A stretch of DNA of 64,000 nucleotides from Sordariomycetes sp. S80-01Y (GCA_037042185.1 JAXQJY010000031.1:868001-932000); one strand, 5' to 3'. Numbered from the stretch's first letter, positions 1-12,684 are shown. Made by a program: numbers and translations. Notes: a model not told the origin generated them from the sequence alone.

Positions 1-1569
1 AGAGCGGCCCTTCACCAGCAAAAACACCAGACAAATGCCGAGCCCCAGCCCCGACAACCCCATCCCCATGTACATTGCCCCCCGGTAGCCCCTGACCATC
101 TCGGACATGGTCTTGCCAGACCCGTGGACGTGCACCTCGACCGTGCCCGCGAAGCCGACGCCCAGGGCGATGCCGTAGTTGACGACGGTGTTGACGAGGC
201 TCGCGCCGATGCCCTGGTGCTCCCGCTTGACCGCGTCGGAGAGGATCAGCGTCGCGGCGGGGAAGCTCATGTCCATGCCGAAGGGCATGACGAGGGTCGC
301 CACGAAGATCTGGCCCCAGTAGATCTGGTCCGTCGGCGCGAAGGCCGTGAGGGTGATGCCGGTGAAGAAGGCGGCCAGGGCGCACGTCATGACTGCGGGC
401 GGCGCGACCTGGAGCGGACCGAGGAGCTTCCCCGTGATGATGGCCGCGAGACCCCCCGCGACGCAGACGGGAGCGAACCAGGCCACGGTCAGGAGGGGCG
501 ACAAGCCTCGGGTCTCCTGGAGGATCTGGACGAGGTACAGCGTCCAGATACCGAACGTCGCCCAGCCGCACGCGATGGCGGCCAGGACGAAGGCCACGTC
601 CGCTGTCATGGCGTCGAAAGGGAGGAGCGGCATTGGCGCGAACCTGAACTCGACGTAGGCGAAGACGGCAAATAGCACCAGGCCAAGCACCAGGGGAACC
701 AGAACCGTTGCCGTTCCCCAGCCCGAGACGGGCGCCTGCGTCCAGGCAAAGTTGAAGAGGATGAGCGCTACCACCCCAACAACCGCTCCCGGCGCGTCCA
801 GCGTCTCGACCCATCCCCGCACCGTCGTCGGATGCACGACCTTGCTCTGCGTATGCGGCACCGCGAACGTCGCCAGGACGGCCAGGAAGGCCAGCCAGAT
901 GCTCAGCACCCACTGGCTCCAAGGCCACCAGACCAGGTTCAGCAGGCCGCCAAAGGCACCGCCGACGACGGCGCCCATGGGCGCGACGGCGCCGAAGAAG
1001 GCAAAGACCATGGCCTTCCTGTGGCCCGGCGGGTAGGCGACGCCGAAGATGGCGAGGGCGTTGGGCAGGCAGATGGCCGGGCCGATGCCCTGCAGCACGC
1101 GCGCGAAGACGGCGAGGGTGTAGTTGCTCCAGACGCTGAAGCCCGAGATGAGCGACCACAGCGAGAACCAGCACAGGCCGACGACGAGCATGAACTTGTA
1201 GCCGAAGACGTCGCCGAGGCGGCCCGAGAAGACGATGAAGGTGCCGACGGTGAGCGAGTAGCCGCCCACGAGCCAGGCGAGACGGGGCGGGTCAGACACG
1301 CCGAACGACTCCCCGATGGTCCGCAGGAGGACCAGCGTTCCCAGGTATGCGGCCTCTGGCGAGGGTGTCAGCGAGTCCCATCCCGTGATGAGAGGGGGTG
1401 ACTTACGCGTGCAGAATTGAGCCATGCAGATGACTGAGACGAAGAGAACCTCGCGCGGCAGCGAGAGCGGTTGCGCGATCCATACTGAGCTGGCGTTGGA
1501 TCGTTGCTGGGTGAGCTCCTCGTCGCCGGGACGCGAGGGCGGGCTTTCCGATTCCTTGCTTCTCGACAT
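1..1569 (-). CDS. MFS transporter, DHA2/Atr1-like (3'-truncated by window edge)
   Basis: Proton-coupled membrane transporter of the major facilitator superfamily. It most resembles fungal DHA2 (14-TM) proteins of the Atr1 type, which includes drug/aminotriazole exporters and low-affinity ammonium transporters; the substrate cannot be told from sequence. Two exons, 1407-1569 and 1-1355, are joined across a 51 bp intron (1356-1406, GTAAGT..CAG), giving an AQFCTQAAYLGTLVLLRT junction. The N-terminal ~40 residues are polar and cytosolic. A run of hydrophobic segments follows, with the loop GRLGDVFGYKFMLVVG (the MFS motif A region) and, late in the protein, the signature REHQGIGASLVNTVVNYG seen in DHA2 members. 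The start is the first ATG in frame with the N-terminal hydrophobic segment. The C-terminal end lies outside the window. Only the minus strand makes a coherent membrane protein. Confidence 0.88.
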   Translation of the reverse strand, partial: MSRSKESESPPSRPGDEELTQQRSNASSVWIAQPLSLPREVLFVSVICMAQFCTRKSPPLITGWDSLTPSPEAAYLGTLVLLRTIGESFGVSDPPRLAWLVGGYSLTVGTFIVFSGRLGDVFGYKFMLVVGLCWFSLWSLISGFSVWSNYTLAVFARVLQGIGPAICLPNALAIFGVAYPPGHRKAMVFAFFGAVAPMGAVVGGAFGGLLNLVWWPWSQWVLSIWLAFLAVLATFAVPHTQSKVVHPTTVRGWVETLDAPGAVVGVVALILFNFAWTQAPVSGWGTATVLVPLVLGLVLFAVFAYVEFRFAPMPLLPFDAMTADVAFVLAAIACGWATFGIWTLYLVQILQETRGLSPLLTVAWFAPVCVAGGLAAIITGKLLGPLQVAPPAVMTCALAAFFTGITLTAFAPTDQIYWGQIFVATLVMPFGMDMSFPAATLILSDAVKREHQGIGASLVNTVVNYGIALGVGFAGTVEVHVHGSGKTMSEMVRGYRGAMYMGMGLSGLGLGICLVFLLVKGRS

Positions 1570-3256
1570 GTTGTCGACTTTGCAGCTCTCAACAGCTGCC
1601 GCAGAAAATATGAAACGGCGACGATTTTAACGTCGGGTCGATGGGAGAGGAGGCAAAGCTAGATCATCCCGCAGCGCAGATATAACCTCGTAACGGCCAT
1701 CGGTATCCGAGGTTGCGGTCCGAGGCAAGCAAGGTGGTCCTCAACGGTCGAATGATTTTTTCTTAGCCACGATGCGTCAAGATTGATAAGAGATGGGAAA
1801 TGCAGGTGCGAGGGGGACGCTAGCCAGACTAATCAATGATATAATGGGCCTTTCTTTTAGCACAGACGGGTTATTAAGCTTCGTGTAATCGTTGACGTGA
1901 CTTTTTTTTTTTCCCACTGTGGATGCCGAGTGGGAGGAGTGGGAACTGGAGCGGCTCTTAGTGCGTGCGCCTCGGCAGTGAGATCCGGGACGGCTGAATC
2001 TGCAGCCAGCAGCGAGCGGGTGCATTGTTGTTTAAAGAGGAATCGACCGAGTCTTCTCGCCTGCATGGTTCGTCGAGGTTGTATGCGCAGATTCAACGGC
2101 TGTGCCTTGCTGTCGAGCTGAGGTCGAGATCAGAGTCAGAGTCACAGCGGCGCTGGACAGCGACGTTGAATCGTGGGATCCTAGACGTGCTGTAGACACA
2201 AATCTCATCTGGCCAAAACAATCCATGGGGCATTCCAGGACGCGCCCTTGAGAACATACCCGAATCCATCCAGTTGACGGTATACTCGCATGGACCGAGC
2301 AGCGAAAGGGCAGTACGAAGATACAGCAGAACGCCGCTTCCGTCTCACCGCCCCGGAGCTCCATCCGGGCCCGAAGTGGGGTCACCCGTCCCGGTCGCAG
2401 CTCCGAGTCAACCCAACCGGTCGCCCGGACGCCACGAGACACGAGACACGAGACACGCACCGCTCGTGGCCGCTCGTGGCTCCAGGGTCAAACCCACCAG
2501 GTAGCCAAGCACCCGGATCACAATCCCTCACCTCAGACTATCGACGCCCACCAGCGGCCCCCCAAGCCCCCCAAGCCCTGCCCCCGGCGCCCCCAACAAC
2601 CACATTAAGCGTGCAGCTCGCTCGCAGCGCAGCGGGCTCCTCTCCCGCCCCAGCGCTCGCACCCCACATGCATCCCCCCGGCCGAGCCCTGTAATTGGTT
2701 CCCCCCCCTCGACGTTAAGCGCTGCGGTGCCCCTTTGGGACTGATGCGGCTGCGGTGATCCAAAATAGCTCGGCCAGTCAACTCACTTCGCTGCGGCCTC
2801 AACCCGCCAAGTCGCCAATGCTTTGCGATATTGAATCGTTTACCGCCGCGCACGTCTCCCTCTCACTCCCTCTCTCTCTCCGCGACGAGGCGCTTTGATG
2901 GTCATTCTTCCTCCTCTTCAACAATAGCTTCAGCTCAGCAGATCTTGTCCCCCCTTTCCCGATCGTCGTCCGTACTCGTGCGTTTGATGTTGCAGCAAAC
3001 CCCGTCTCAGCCCTCCCCGTCCCCGAGTCCAGGACCCCTGTCGCGAAGCGCTGCTCGAACATCAGACGTCGCATCGCACCGCAGCCATCGCAGCCATCGC
3101 AGCCCCGTCGCCCCTCGACCGCTGCTCTGCGACCAGCTCCCGACCTGACACATCATCACCGGCCTCTTCGCCCTGCGTCGGACGAGCAGTTTCACGCCAG
3201 CTGGGGCTGAGACCGTCCCGCCTTCTCTGCCGGCTCCTCCATTCCGCATCTCCTTG

Positions 3257-3292
<36 letters not shown>

Positions 3293-3692
3293 TCCGGCAC
3301 TTTGGCTTCCCAGGGGTGCGAGCAGTCCTCTTTATTATCGTGTCGCGCCCGCAGCGAGCCCTTTTCATCTGAGCTTCTTCGCCTTTCTCTTCTCCCTCTC
3401 ACGGCTTTGCGCTCTGCCTGGTTGACGTCGCTGGTCTTCGACTCCGTCCCTTCGCTTCTTGTTTCAGTCCGCTGCTGGTCCACGGTCTTTTCCACGCTTC
3501 GCTGTTGCTTTGGGGGGATAACTGCTTGGTAATTGGGCCGCCTTTTCACGAAACTCCATCACGACCACGACTACGAATATCAGCCATCGTCGCCGGTCGA
3601 CCTAATTCTCCATCTCTTCTCATACTGTAGCACGCGGCACCTCAGCACCCAGACCAAGTTCAAGCCCTCCCAGGAGGCACCCATCACCCGCC
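1570..3692. other. Divergent intergenic region between MFS gene and noxA
   Basis: About 2.1 kb without a supportable gene. It must hold both promoters of the divergent pair and the 5' leader of noxA, which is rich in CT and CAGC repeats from about 2850 onward. Short open frames occur on both strands but none resembles a known protein. They include poly-Gln and poly-Cys readings that are by-products of the GCT repeat at 3258-3290. Confidence 0.6.
3258..3290. repeat. (GCT)11 trinucleotide microsatellite
   Basis: Eleven uninterrupted GCT units lie about 400 bp upstream of the noxA start codon, probably in the 5' leader or promoter. The repeat reads as poly-Gln on the minus strand and poly-Cys on the plus strand, which creates spurious reading frames. 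Confidence 0.95.
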
Positions 3693-5420
3693 ATGGCCGC
3701 CTCATCATCCTACCTCACCCTCATCAAGAAGCAGTTCACCGCCACCAAGCTGCTCTTCCACGTCCTCTTCTGGACCTTCCACTGGGGCATCTTCGCCTAC
3801 GGCTGGTGGAAGCAGGCCTCGGACGCCCGCCTCGCCGGCCTCAACACCCTGCAGTACTCGGTCTGGATCTCGCGCGGCGCCGGCCTCGTGCTCTCCGTCG
3901 ACGGCATGCTCATCCTGCTGCCCGTCTGCCGCACCATCATGCGCTTCGTGCGGCCCAAGCTGCGCTTCCTGCCCCTCGACGAGAACCTGTGGATGCACAG
4001 GCAGCTGGCCTACGCCATGCTCTTCTTCACCTTCTGCCACGTCGCCGCCCACTACGTCAACTTCTACAACGTCGAGATCACCCAGATCCGCCCCGTCAGC
4101 GCCCTGCAGATCCACTACGCCCAGGCCGGCGGCGCCACCGGTCATGTCATGCTCCTGTGCATGCTGCTCATGTACACCACCGCCCACGCCCGCATCCGCC
4201 AGCAGAGCTTCGAGACCTTCTGGTACACCCACCACCTCTTCATCCCCTTCTTCCTGGGCCTGTACACCCACACCGTCGGGTGCTTTGTGCGCGATAGCGT
4301 CGACGCCTACTCGCCCTTTGCGGGACAGGAGTACTGGACCCACTGCATCGGATATCTGGGATGGCGCTGGGAGCTCTGGACCGGCGGCTTCTACCTCATC
4401 GAGCGTCTGTGGAGGGAGGTCCGCGCTCGTCGCGAGACCGAGATCACCCGCGTCGTCCGCCACCCGTACGACGTCGTCGAGATTCAGTTCCACAAGCCCA
4501 GCTTCAGGTACAAGGCCGGGCAGTGGCTCTTCCTCCAGGTGCCCTCCATCAGCAAGTACCAGTGGCACCCCTTCACCATCACATCATGCCCCTTCGACAA
4601 CTACGCCTCGGTTCACGTCCGCCAGGTCGGCGACTTCACCCGCGAGCTGGGTGACGCTCTCGGTGCGGGTACCGCGCAGGCAAAGCTCTACGACGGGGTC
4701 GACCCCATGGGAATGTACGAGGTCGCCCTGCAGAACGGGCAGCAGATGCCCGCCGTCCGCGTCGACGGGCCCTACGGCGCTCCGGCCGAGGACGTCTTCG
4801 AGAACGAGATCGCCGTCCTCATCGGCACGGGTATCGGCGTCACGCCCTGGGCCGCCATCCTGAAGAACATCTGGCACCTGCGCAACTCCCCCAACCCGCC
4901 CCGCCGCCTCCGCCGTGTCGAGTTCATCTGGGTCTGCAAAGACACGGGCTCCTTCGAGTGGTTCCAGACGCTCCTCTCCTCCCTGGAGGACCAGTCCAAC
5001 GAGGCGGCCCGCGTCCCGGGCAGCTCCGGCGTGGAGTTCCTGAAGATCCACACATATCTCACCCAGAAGCTCGACATGGACACCACGCACAACATCGTCA
5101 TGAACAGCGTCGGCGCCGAGATGGACCCCCTGACCGAGCTCAAGTCGCGGACCAACTTCGGCCGTCCCGACTTCAAGAGGCTCTTTACTACGATGAGGGA
5201 CGGCATCCTGGACCGGACCTATCTTGGTGGGCTGGAGGGCAGCATGAGGACGACTGTTGGTGTCTACTTCTGCGGACCCAGCGCTGCTGGTAAGTTTCTC
5301 CTGCCTCTGAATTCAAGATGCAAATGCTGACAATCTGCTACAGCGCGTGATATCAAGGCTGCCACAAAGGCTGCCACGTCGAGGGAAGTGAGGTTCAGGT
5401 TCTGGAAGGAGCATTTCTAG
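3693..5420 (+). CDS. noxA: NADPH oxidase NoxA (gp91phox/Nox1 family catalytic subunit)
   Basis: Membrane flavocytochrome that passes electrons from NADPH through FAD and two hemes to O2, producing superoxide. In filamentous ascomycetes NoxA works with NoxR and Rac in sexual development and hyphal fusion. Exons 3693-5289 and 5344-5420 are joined over a 54 bp intron (5290-5343), giving 557 residues that end in the typical FWKEHF. Heme-ligand histidines stand at H102/H116 and H180-181/H193 inside predicted helices. The FAD motif HPFTIT is at 292-297 and the NADPH motif IGTGIGVTP at 377-385. There is no N-terminal EF-hand, and the N-terminal extension of NoxB is absent, so NoxA is preferred over NoxB or NoxC. 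The start fits the short cytosolic N-terminus of the family. Confidence 0.97.
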
Positions 5421-7266
5421 ACTCAGGCCGGATGAATGTATTACACAAACACGAAGCTAGCGAAATATTATACAATCACTACCAAAGCGCCGAGTCTGAA
5501 GAGGCCACGCACAATATCATCATTGAAGTGAACATGACATAGGTTGCCTGTGCAGTCAATAGAAGATTTGCAAAGTGGCTTTGTCATGTTGCATCAGCTG
5601 CTACCGGAGCGGCGCAAGATCCGGTCACAGCTCCTGACGAGCCAAGCGTCACCCCCTGAAGGCGCGCTCTTATCCTGACTGGGGCCCTGATTTGCCCCCA
5701 AATATGGAACAGGCTCTCGAATATTCTGCGCAAGTCTGTGATTCTTCGAGAATGCAGACAATCCAAGACAAGCACAGTACCCTGCTGAACGATTTCGTAC
5801 ACGACACCAGCCTGATGCATCTATCTCTCCAGTCTGCTCTAACAGCAGTGATGCTCTGCGCCGCTTTTCACCAAGACCTTCTCTATATGGCTATTTCACC
5901 GAGTTTCGTCTGCATGTTCATCCCGAACAGCCGGCTGGTCTGATGACCCCAGTTTCGGATCTGTATCGAGTTCGTCCTGTGTTTTCTGCCTGGCAACCTC
6001 GAATTGCGACCCAGTCCGCTTCCAAGACCCGTTACACTTTTCACCTGGTCAGGGTTCTGACCCACCCCCAGAACTCCAGCGCGGATTCCATCCTAGGTGT
6101 ATGGCGTGGCGAAGGCGGCGCGTAAATATACGTTGAGGAGCGTTCCATGTCAGCGTTGCCAGACTCAGACTCATTACAAGGGCACATAGTCTGACAGAGT
6201 TTGCTGCATTTACTTTATTGGTTTGTAGCCTGGTAGCCTATGCCGGGTTTTCGACATATAGGAGATGCGTACGTCGTTGGTCAGAGCCAGGAACCTCTTT
6301 GGGAAGAAACCATAGATTCGTTGGGTTTCGGGAGAGCTAGATTTATCTCCATCTTCGGATTTTCCTTGATCTCGTCGGCTTTTCACGTCCTTCTTTCCTC
6401 AATCATGTCGCTGATTTTGCAGTGTTTATGCTCCAAGATCTAGCCGAGCTGATGCCAAGATTTTCATCAAACCCACATCAGTCAAAAATTCATCATGACA
6501 GCCCAAAGGCACCTGGCAGAAGAAAAGCAAATAACATGCGAATGAACGATTTAAAGATCAGATGCAACGATTCTCTAAGCGAGCTCGGCAGGAATCCTAA
6601 GTCGACGGCCCCATCTTGAAACGTCCATGGGGAAAACGTCAATCCCTGTTACCGACGTAAGCGAGATGAACCCCCGCGATCAGCTCGACAGCACAATCAG
6701 CGCAGCCGCTTTTCTCGCGATAAGATGCGGAAAGAAACAATCAATAAGCTGCTCCGAAGAATTCATGAGCGAGTGTATAATTCAAGGTATTGCCATATCT
6801 ATGAGCACTGCGACGTTGAGTACCTCTTCAGGAGACCCCTGACTTACACGTCCGTATTGGTGGGGTCAAGCCCAGGCTCAGGATTCCTGAAAATACAGTC
6901 CATACCTGACAGACAGATGATTGGGGCTCTTCGCTTAGAGCTCAGGTACTCGCCTGAGAACAGTGTGCTGGCTTTGCATAGTCGTTTCGCTCAGCTAGAC
7001 GTTTTGACGTTTCATGCCGATGAAACTTCAACATCGATCCCACGTGCCCTCCTCGCTCTGATCCTACGACTTACCAGTCACTTGCGGATTCAAAGACACG
7101 AAAAGCCCTGCCGAAATATCGGTATATATCTATAGATCCCTTTCGCTCTTCCATTTCCCCTCATCCAGAAGATGAACCCTCCCTCCGGATCACTCCTCCC
7201 GTGGCCTTCACGTTCACCTGCCAGGATATCGACCGCCTAACCCCCTACCGCCTCTGAACAGCAGCC
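5421..7266. other. Intergenic region, noxA to lysozyme-like gene
   Basis: About 1.8 kb, noticeably richer in A+T than the flanking genes, especially 6180-7140. It should contain the noxA 3' end and the promoter of the next gene. Open frames such as the 136-codon frame at 6725-7135 have no recognisable domain and lack the G/C-ending codon preference of neighbouring genes, so I do not call them. Confidence 0.55.
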
Positions 7267-8063
7267 ATGGTCGCCATCACATCCCTCGGCGTCTTCTCCC
7301 TTCTCAGCTTCACCGCAGCCTCCCCCCTCTCCGCCCAGCAGACGGCCTACAAGGTCTACAAGGGCGACGGCACCGCCGCGCAGGGCTGGCCCGGCGTCGA
7401 CGACTGGCTCGACTTCGAGACGCTCCGCGCGCGCAACGCGGACTTCTACGCCGGCGCCTGCGAGTGGCTCGGGGTCGGCGCCAACACGGCCGCCGAGGAG
7501 GCCAGCCTGCGGAGCGCCATCCTCGACGTCGCCGACCGCAGCGGCCTCGACGCGCGCTTCATCCTCGCCGCCGCGTACCAGGAGAGCGCCGGGTGCGTGC
7601 GGGTCAAGACCAGCTACTCGACCAACGAGGGCTACAGGAACCCGGGCCTGCTGCAGTGCTTCAACGGGGACCATACCTGCAACGACCCCGAGGCCGGCGT
7701 GCCGCTGAAGAAGCCGTGTCCTGCGTCTGAGATCCACGGTGAGCGTCCCCCGGCCCCCTTTCTCAGGAGCTGCGTAGCAAAACATGCAGGGAGCAGCAGG
7801 CTGACAGGAAGAAAGGCATGATCACCGACGGCGTGGGCATCACCACCAACGACGGGCTGCTGCAGACCATCGAGCGCAGCGGAGCCGCCGGCGACAGCAG
7901 GTACTACAAGGGCGCCGTCATCTACAACTCGGGCATGCTGCCGGACTCGGGCGACCTCGAGGACGGACGCTCCAACCCCTGCTACGGCAGCGACATGGCG
8001 AATCGCCTCATGGGCTGGGTTGGCGACTCTTCCCCCTGCGACAGGGACACCATCGGCAACTGA
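7267..8063 (+). CDS. Secreted lysozyme-fold (SLT/transglycosylase-like) protein
   Basis: Predicted extracellular protein of 239 residues. Residues 1-20 form a signal peptide (hydrophobic core ending in AAS). The body contains LDARFILAAAYQESAGCVRV (about 95-113), where E106 sits in the position of the catalytic Glu of soluble lytic transglycosylase and lysozyme folds, followed by an NPGLLQCFNG segment resembling the family's glycine/glutamine-rich second motif. Six or more cysteines suggest disulfides. Exons are 7267-7738 and 7816-8063. The 77 bp intron needs an AAAG acceptor at 7815 to keep the phase, because the better-looking ACAG at 7807 shifts the frame; this junction is less certain. The likely role is cleavage of a bacterial or fungal cell-wall glycan, inferred from fold resemblance only. 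Confidence 0.72.
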
Positions 8064-8508
8064 GCTGGGCAACTCAGAGGGCTCTGATACGTGATAACAC
8101 TTCAACTTGAAGCAGGTGGTCTTGCACATCGTTCGAATTGTCACTCCATCTATGTATGTACCAATGTTCGGACTCGAACGCTCAATCAGATCGCGCTTCC
8201 TTTGCCATGTCATAAATACCTGAACGCATGAGAAGAAATATGCCAGCCTCCTTTTGTGAGAGATCCGAGTACGCGGGTACCTGAGCACCCGCTTTCCACC
8301 CTTTGAACGCCTGTGTACACCTGGTATGCCTCTGCTTCGTCGACCGTAACGTGGTACCATGCATCGTGAAGGCCCGATCCATATTTGCAGCCAAATTATG
8401 AAAGGCCACTGGCCTCCCTTTTCCAGATGCCATTACACTGCTTCTCCGTACCACCTCGGCTCTGTTCAGCATACGTCGTAATTCGCTCTGCCGTGACCTG
8501 GACGTCGT
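8064..8508. other. Convergent 3' intergenic region
   Basis: About 445 bp between the stop codons of the lysozyme-like gene (+) and the histidine kinase (-). Both 3' untranslated regions must lie here. No further gene is seen. Confidence 0.6.
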
Positions 8509-11500
8509 TCATGGCCGTCGCGGTGCCGACTGGCTCTGGCTCCTCTGCTGAGCCTCCGTCTTCAATTTATTGACGTTCTCCTCCGTCAATGCCTCTCCTT
8601 CCCCTCTCGACCTTCCCTGATAACTGTTACTCCTGACCGCAGTGGGTCCCCCGGCGGCGCTGATGAGCTTCGCTTCCTGGAGCTGACTGGTCCACTCCTT
8701 CTCGCCCTCCGGTCGTCTGACCTGCTGTACCAGCGCAGCCTGGGCTGAGGTGTCGAACGGACTGGGTTCGTTGCGTCCGTTGGTTGTCAGCGGCCGCGGC
8801 GTGATGGGTGAGTTGTCGCCTATAATGGGGAGGTTCTCTTCGAGGCCGACATGGGGAATATCCGCATTCTCGCAGTTTTCAGACTGTTCTGAGCAGTCCG
8901 AAGGTGCAGGCGAAGGGCGAATCCTGCGCTTACCTACGCCCCACCTAATGAGCATCTTCTCCAAGATGGTCATGGTCACAGGCTTGGCGAGATAGTCGTC
9001 CATCCCGGCTTTGGTGCATTTCTCCCTGTCACCTTGGATCGCAGACGCGGTCATGGCGACGATAGGCACGTCTTGGACGATGGGCTTGTAGGGCAGATGA
9101 TGACGCATGAGGTGCGTAGTCTTGTAGCCGTCCATGACAGGCATCTGGACATCCATGAGAATTATGTCTGGCTTGGGCCGCTTGCCTTGGGCGGCGGAGA
9201 CGAGGTAGTCGAGCGCTTCGCGGCCGTTCCAGGCGGCGGTCACCTGGAAGCCCAGTTTGCCGATGGTTTTGGTAGCAATCTTTTGGTTGACGGCGCTGAC
9301 GACGTTAACAACAGCTTCAGCACAGGGTACTTGGGGTACTTACTTGTCTTCCACTACCAAGACGTGCATCTGGCCACGCTCCGCCCGAGGCAGCTCAGCT
9401 TCAATGTTGGGTGGTGTCCGTATCGACGATCTTCGCTTTGGCGCTTGAAGGGAATTACTGCTACCATCCGCCGCCGCCGCTGTGATGTGCTCGTACTCTG
9501 AGCTGTTGCATGATAAGCTCAGCTCGGACTGCAAACGATCAGGGATGGCCCCCGCGTGAGCAACCTGCGGCTCTCTTCGGCCATGCACCTTGTTGAAGGG
9601 GATCCAGAATGTCGCCTTCGTTCCGCTGCCTACCCGCGAATCTAGTTCGATGCGTCCGTGCATCAGATCCAGTAAATTCTTGCAGATCGTAAGACCAAGA
9701 CCGGTGCCACCAAAACGTCTGGCCGTCGAGGCGTCGCCCTGGCTGAATGGCTGGAACAGCTTTTTCCTCACATCCTCTTGAATGCCAATGCCTGTATCCT
9801 CGACGACAAACTTGACCTCGATGGAATCGGCTGTTTCCTTCTCCTTCGATACCGAAAAGCGAACATGCCCTTGATTGGTGAACTTGATGCTGTTTGTAAG
9901 GAGGTTCGTCATGATCTGGCGTACTCTTCCCGGGTCGCCGATGACCACCATGTCGGTCTCTATGTCAGCTTCGATATCGGATTGGAAGTCGAGGTTCTTC
10001 CGCTCGACCGCAAATTGTAGCATCCGGACAACTTCCTTGACAATGAGCGACAGAGAGAACTGGACTTCTTCCACGTCCAACCGTCCCGATTCGACCTTGG
10101 AGAAATCTAAGATGTCGTTGATCACCGTGAGGAGGGAGTTTGCCGAGCTGTAGATGTTGTCAAGGTACTCCCTCTGCTCCTCATCCAACTCCATCCCACC
10201 AAGCAGTTCCGCCATACCGAGGACGCCAGTGATGGGGGTGCGGATTTCATGGGACATGTTGGCCAGGAACTGACTCTTCAGACGCGTTGCTTCTCGAGCA
10301 GCAGCTTCATTGGCCACGGCCTTGCGCTTCTCTTTGAGTCGTTCTTCGGCTTGCAGCTTCTGCACGCGCAATTCGGTGACGTCCATGATCACGCCTATAC
10401 AACCCTCGACCCAGCTCTCGCTCGTCGCTTTGCCCTCTCTAGCCTTCTTGCCGTGCATTGGCAGGAAACGGGTACGGTACCAGCGGTTGTTGAATGGATG
10501 TTCCTCTGCAACCACGTTGTCCTGGATCTTGCCATCCAGAACGTCTTCAAGTGGACCCAGAAACTTTGTCCTGGACGTGCCATCCGGAGCCAGGTGCTCG
10601 GTCAGCCGCTCGAAGACAGAATAAACATCCTCGCCGATGAACCACCTGCTATCTTCCTGGTGGTCCTCATTGTTCGAGTCCCATATCAGAGCACCCTCGA
10701 GCATAGTGATCTTGCGCTTAGAGTCCGTCGTGAAGATGGTGACGTGCGAATGCGCGATAACGCTGAGTAGCTGTTGCCGAGTCCGCTTAGCGCTCAACTT
10801 TGTCTCCATGCTTTCGTGCACATCAGTGCAAGTACCGAACCACTTCTCAATCGCGCCGGTTTCCTTGTTCCGTACGGCCATGGCCCGGCCGAGGTACCAT
10901 CTCCATTCACCATCCTTACTGCGGCACCGGTACTCAACGGAGTATGGCTCGCCCGTAGCGAGCGACCGCTTCCACTTGGCCTGCGCCTCGGGCATGTCGT
11001 CGGGGTGGAATGGGTTCTTCCAGCCCAAGCCCAAAGATTCTTCAGGCGTCAGACCCGTGTAGCTGTACCATCGCGTGTTGAAGAAATCGTGCATGCCGTC
11101 CGGGGTCGCTGTCCACACGAGTTGAGGCATCGTGTCGCATATGAGGCGGAAACGTTCGGCATCCTTCTCCTTGATCTCAGTTATCTCCTTGGTCATCGAG
11201 GTGATGTCGCGGCCGGTCACCACACCTGCCAGGAATTCGCCCGTTGCATCGTCATATATTGCTTCGCCCAGTACGTCGAGCACGACTTGATCGCCATTGC
11301 TGTCGTACATTCCGATGCGCATGCTGGGGAAGGGAGTCTCGGTCCGAAGCAGGATCGATATGGGATACTGATCAGTGTCCAGCGGCGTTGTGAAGTCCTC
11401 GTCCCAGACCTCATAGTTCTTCAGCAAGTCAAATCCGTCCACGGACGTTTCAATGTCTGCATTTCTCCGGTACAACTTCCGCGCTGCTTTGTTCGGGAAT

Positions 11501-12684
11501 GTCACGCTGCCGTCTTTCCACATGGCCAAGATCGGCATCTGCGTGTTGTCGAGCAGCGCGTCCTTCATCCGCAGCATCTTCTGCAATACAGATGGTGTGC
11601 TCGAACGCGATGCTACCGAGGGCGGGCCCATAGGTGGGAAGGGGCTGGCTGACATGGTGACCGCAGAAGGGCTGTAGAAGGACGGCGAGCTGGAGTCTCG
11701 GCTGGAGGCGACGGAAGGAGGGGCTGATGGGACGATTGAAGGCGTCGAGATGGTTTTGCGTTCAGCAGCTTCAAGGATGCTTGGCTTGGCCATCGCCTTC
11801 TTCGTTGGGGCGAGCGAGGAAGGGGCAGATTGCGTACTGGTAAAGGTAAGTGTGAAGTAGGTCTGATGATCCTCAAGCTCCCATATCGAGATGATCATCT
11901 TGGCAAAGACTTGATGTTCTGACTCGGACATTCTTTGTCTATTGCTGAACGCCGTCTTGCTTATACTCTTGCGGGAGATGACGACTTCGACGCAGGCATC
12001 CTGCGCTTGGTTTCCACCAGAGGGCTGCTTGGGCATCAGTGGAGGCCGACCACTAGCTGTCGTCGGGGTATCGTCGCCCGCTGACTGCATTGACTCTCGT
12101 CTCTGGTCAGCTGTCGATCCGCGGACGCCCATCTCGTGAACTACATTATCGAGAAATGTTTCCCAGGTGACCCAAACCGGATGGCCATCCTGCAGCATGT
12201 CAATGCCAACCTGCGACAGCGTCTGCCCCCGCAGCCTCTCGAGCGTCGTAGACGCATCTTCTTCATCCACGTCTTCCTGCACGATGCCCAACATGCGGCC
12301 CAGCGCCTCATTCGCAAGCACGACGGTCTTGAGACTGTTCAGCACCAACGTTGGAACAGGCAGGTATTGCAGCGCCGAAAAGGCCAGCTGCCCAGGTGAT
12401 ATGCTCGGCATAGCCAGTCGAAAGGGGCTTTGCGAATTCGTCCTCGAACGCCCGGGCGCCAAAGTGGCATCTCGTAGGAACCTCACACCCTCAGTGGGCG
12501 GTGCAGGTGAGCCGCTAGATTGCGCTGGTCCGTCCGTCCTGAAGATGGGGAAGCCAGGCGCTTGCAGCGTCGAAGCCGCGGGTGGCTCGTCGCGCGCTTT
12601 CGGGGTGGTAGCATCGTGATCCGTTGGTTCAAGCCTAATAGCTTGATGAGTGCCCGTTTCACGATTCCCTTCAGGTGCTCTCAT
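8509..12684 (-). CDS. PAS-domain hybrid histidine kinase with C-terminal receiver
   Basis: Two-component sensor of the fungal hybrid type, predicted soluble. It would autophosphorylate, pass phosphate to its own receiver, and feed the Ypd1-Ssk1/Skn7 relay. Exons 9344-12684 and 8509-9295 join over a 48 bp intron (9296-9343), which restores VLVVEDNAVNQKIATK at the start of the receiver; total 1375 residues. Layout: disordered Ser/Pro-rich N-terminus, PAS-like segments (about 95-240 and 370-500), a clear PAS with PAC near 510-640, a further PAS-like segment, the H-box NMSHEIRTPITG with H812, N-box, EDTGIGI and GTGLGLTICKNLL of the ATPase domain, then the receiver with ILMDVQMPVMDG and phospho-acceptor D1162. 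After the receiver comes a ~150-residue polar tail with no domain. There is no HAMP repeat, so it is not Nik1/Os-1. I leave its numbered group open. Confidence 0.95.

Noticed and set aside
124-1401. Plus-strand frames rich in Asp/Glu/Arg/Gly
   Set aside because: They are shadows of the MFS transporter on the minus strand, which forms a coherent membrane protein.
3007-3549. Minus-strand frame with poly-Gln, upstream of noxA
   Set aside because: The Gln run comes from the GCT microsatellite and the rest has no family resemblance; it lies in the probable noxA leader.
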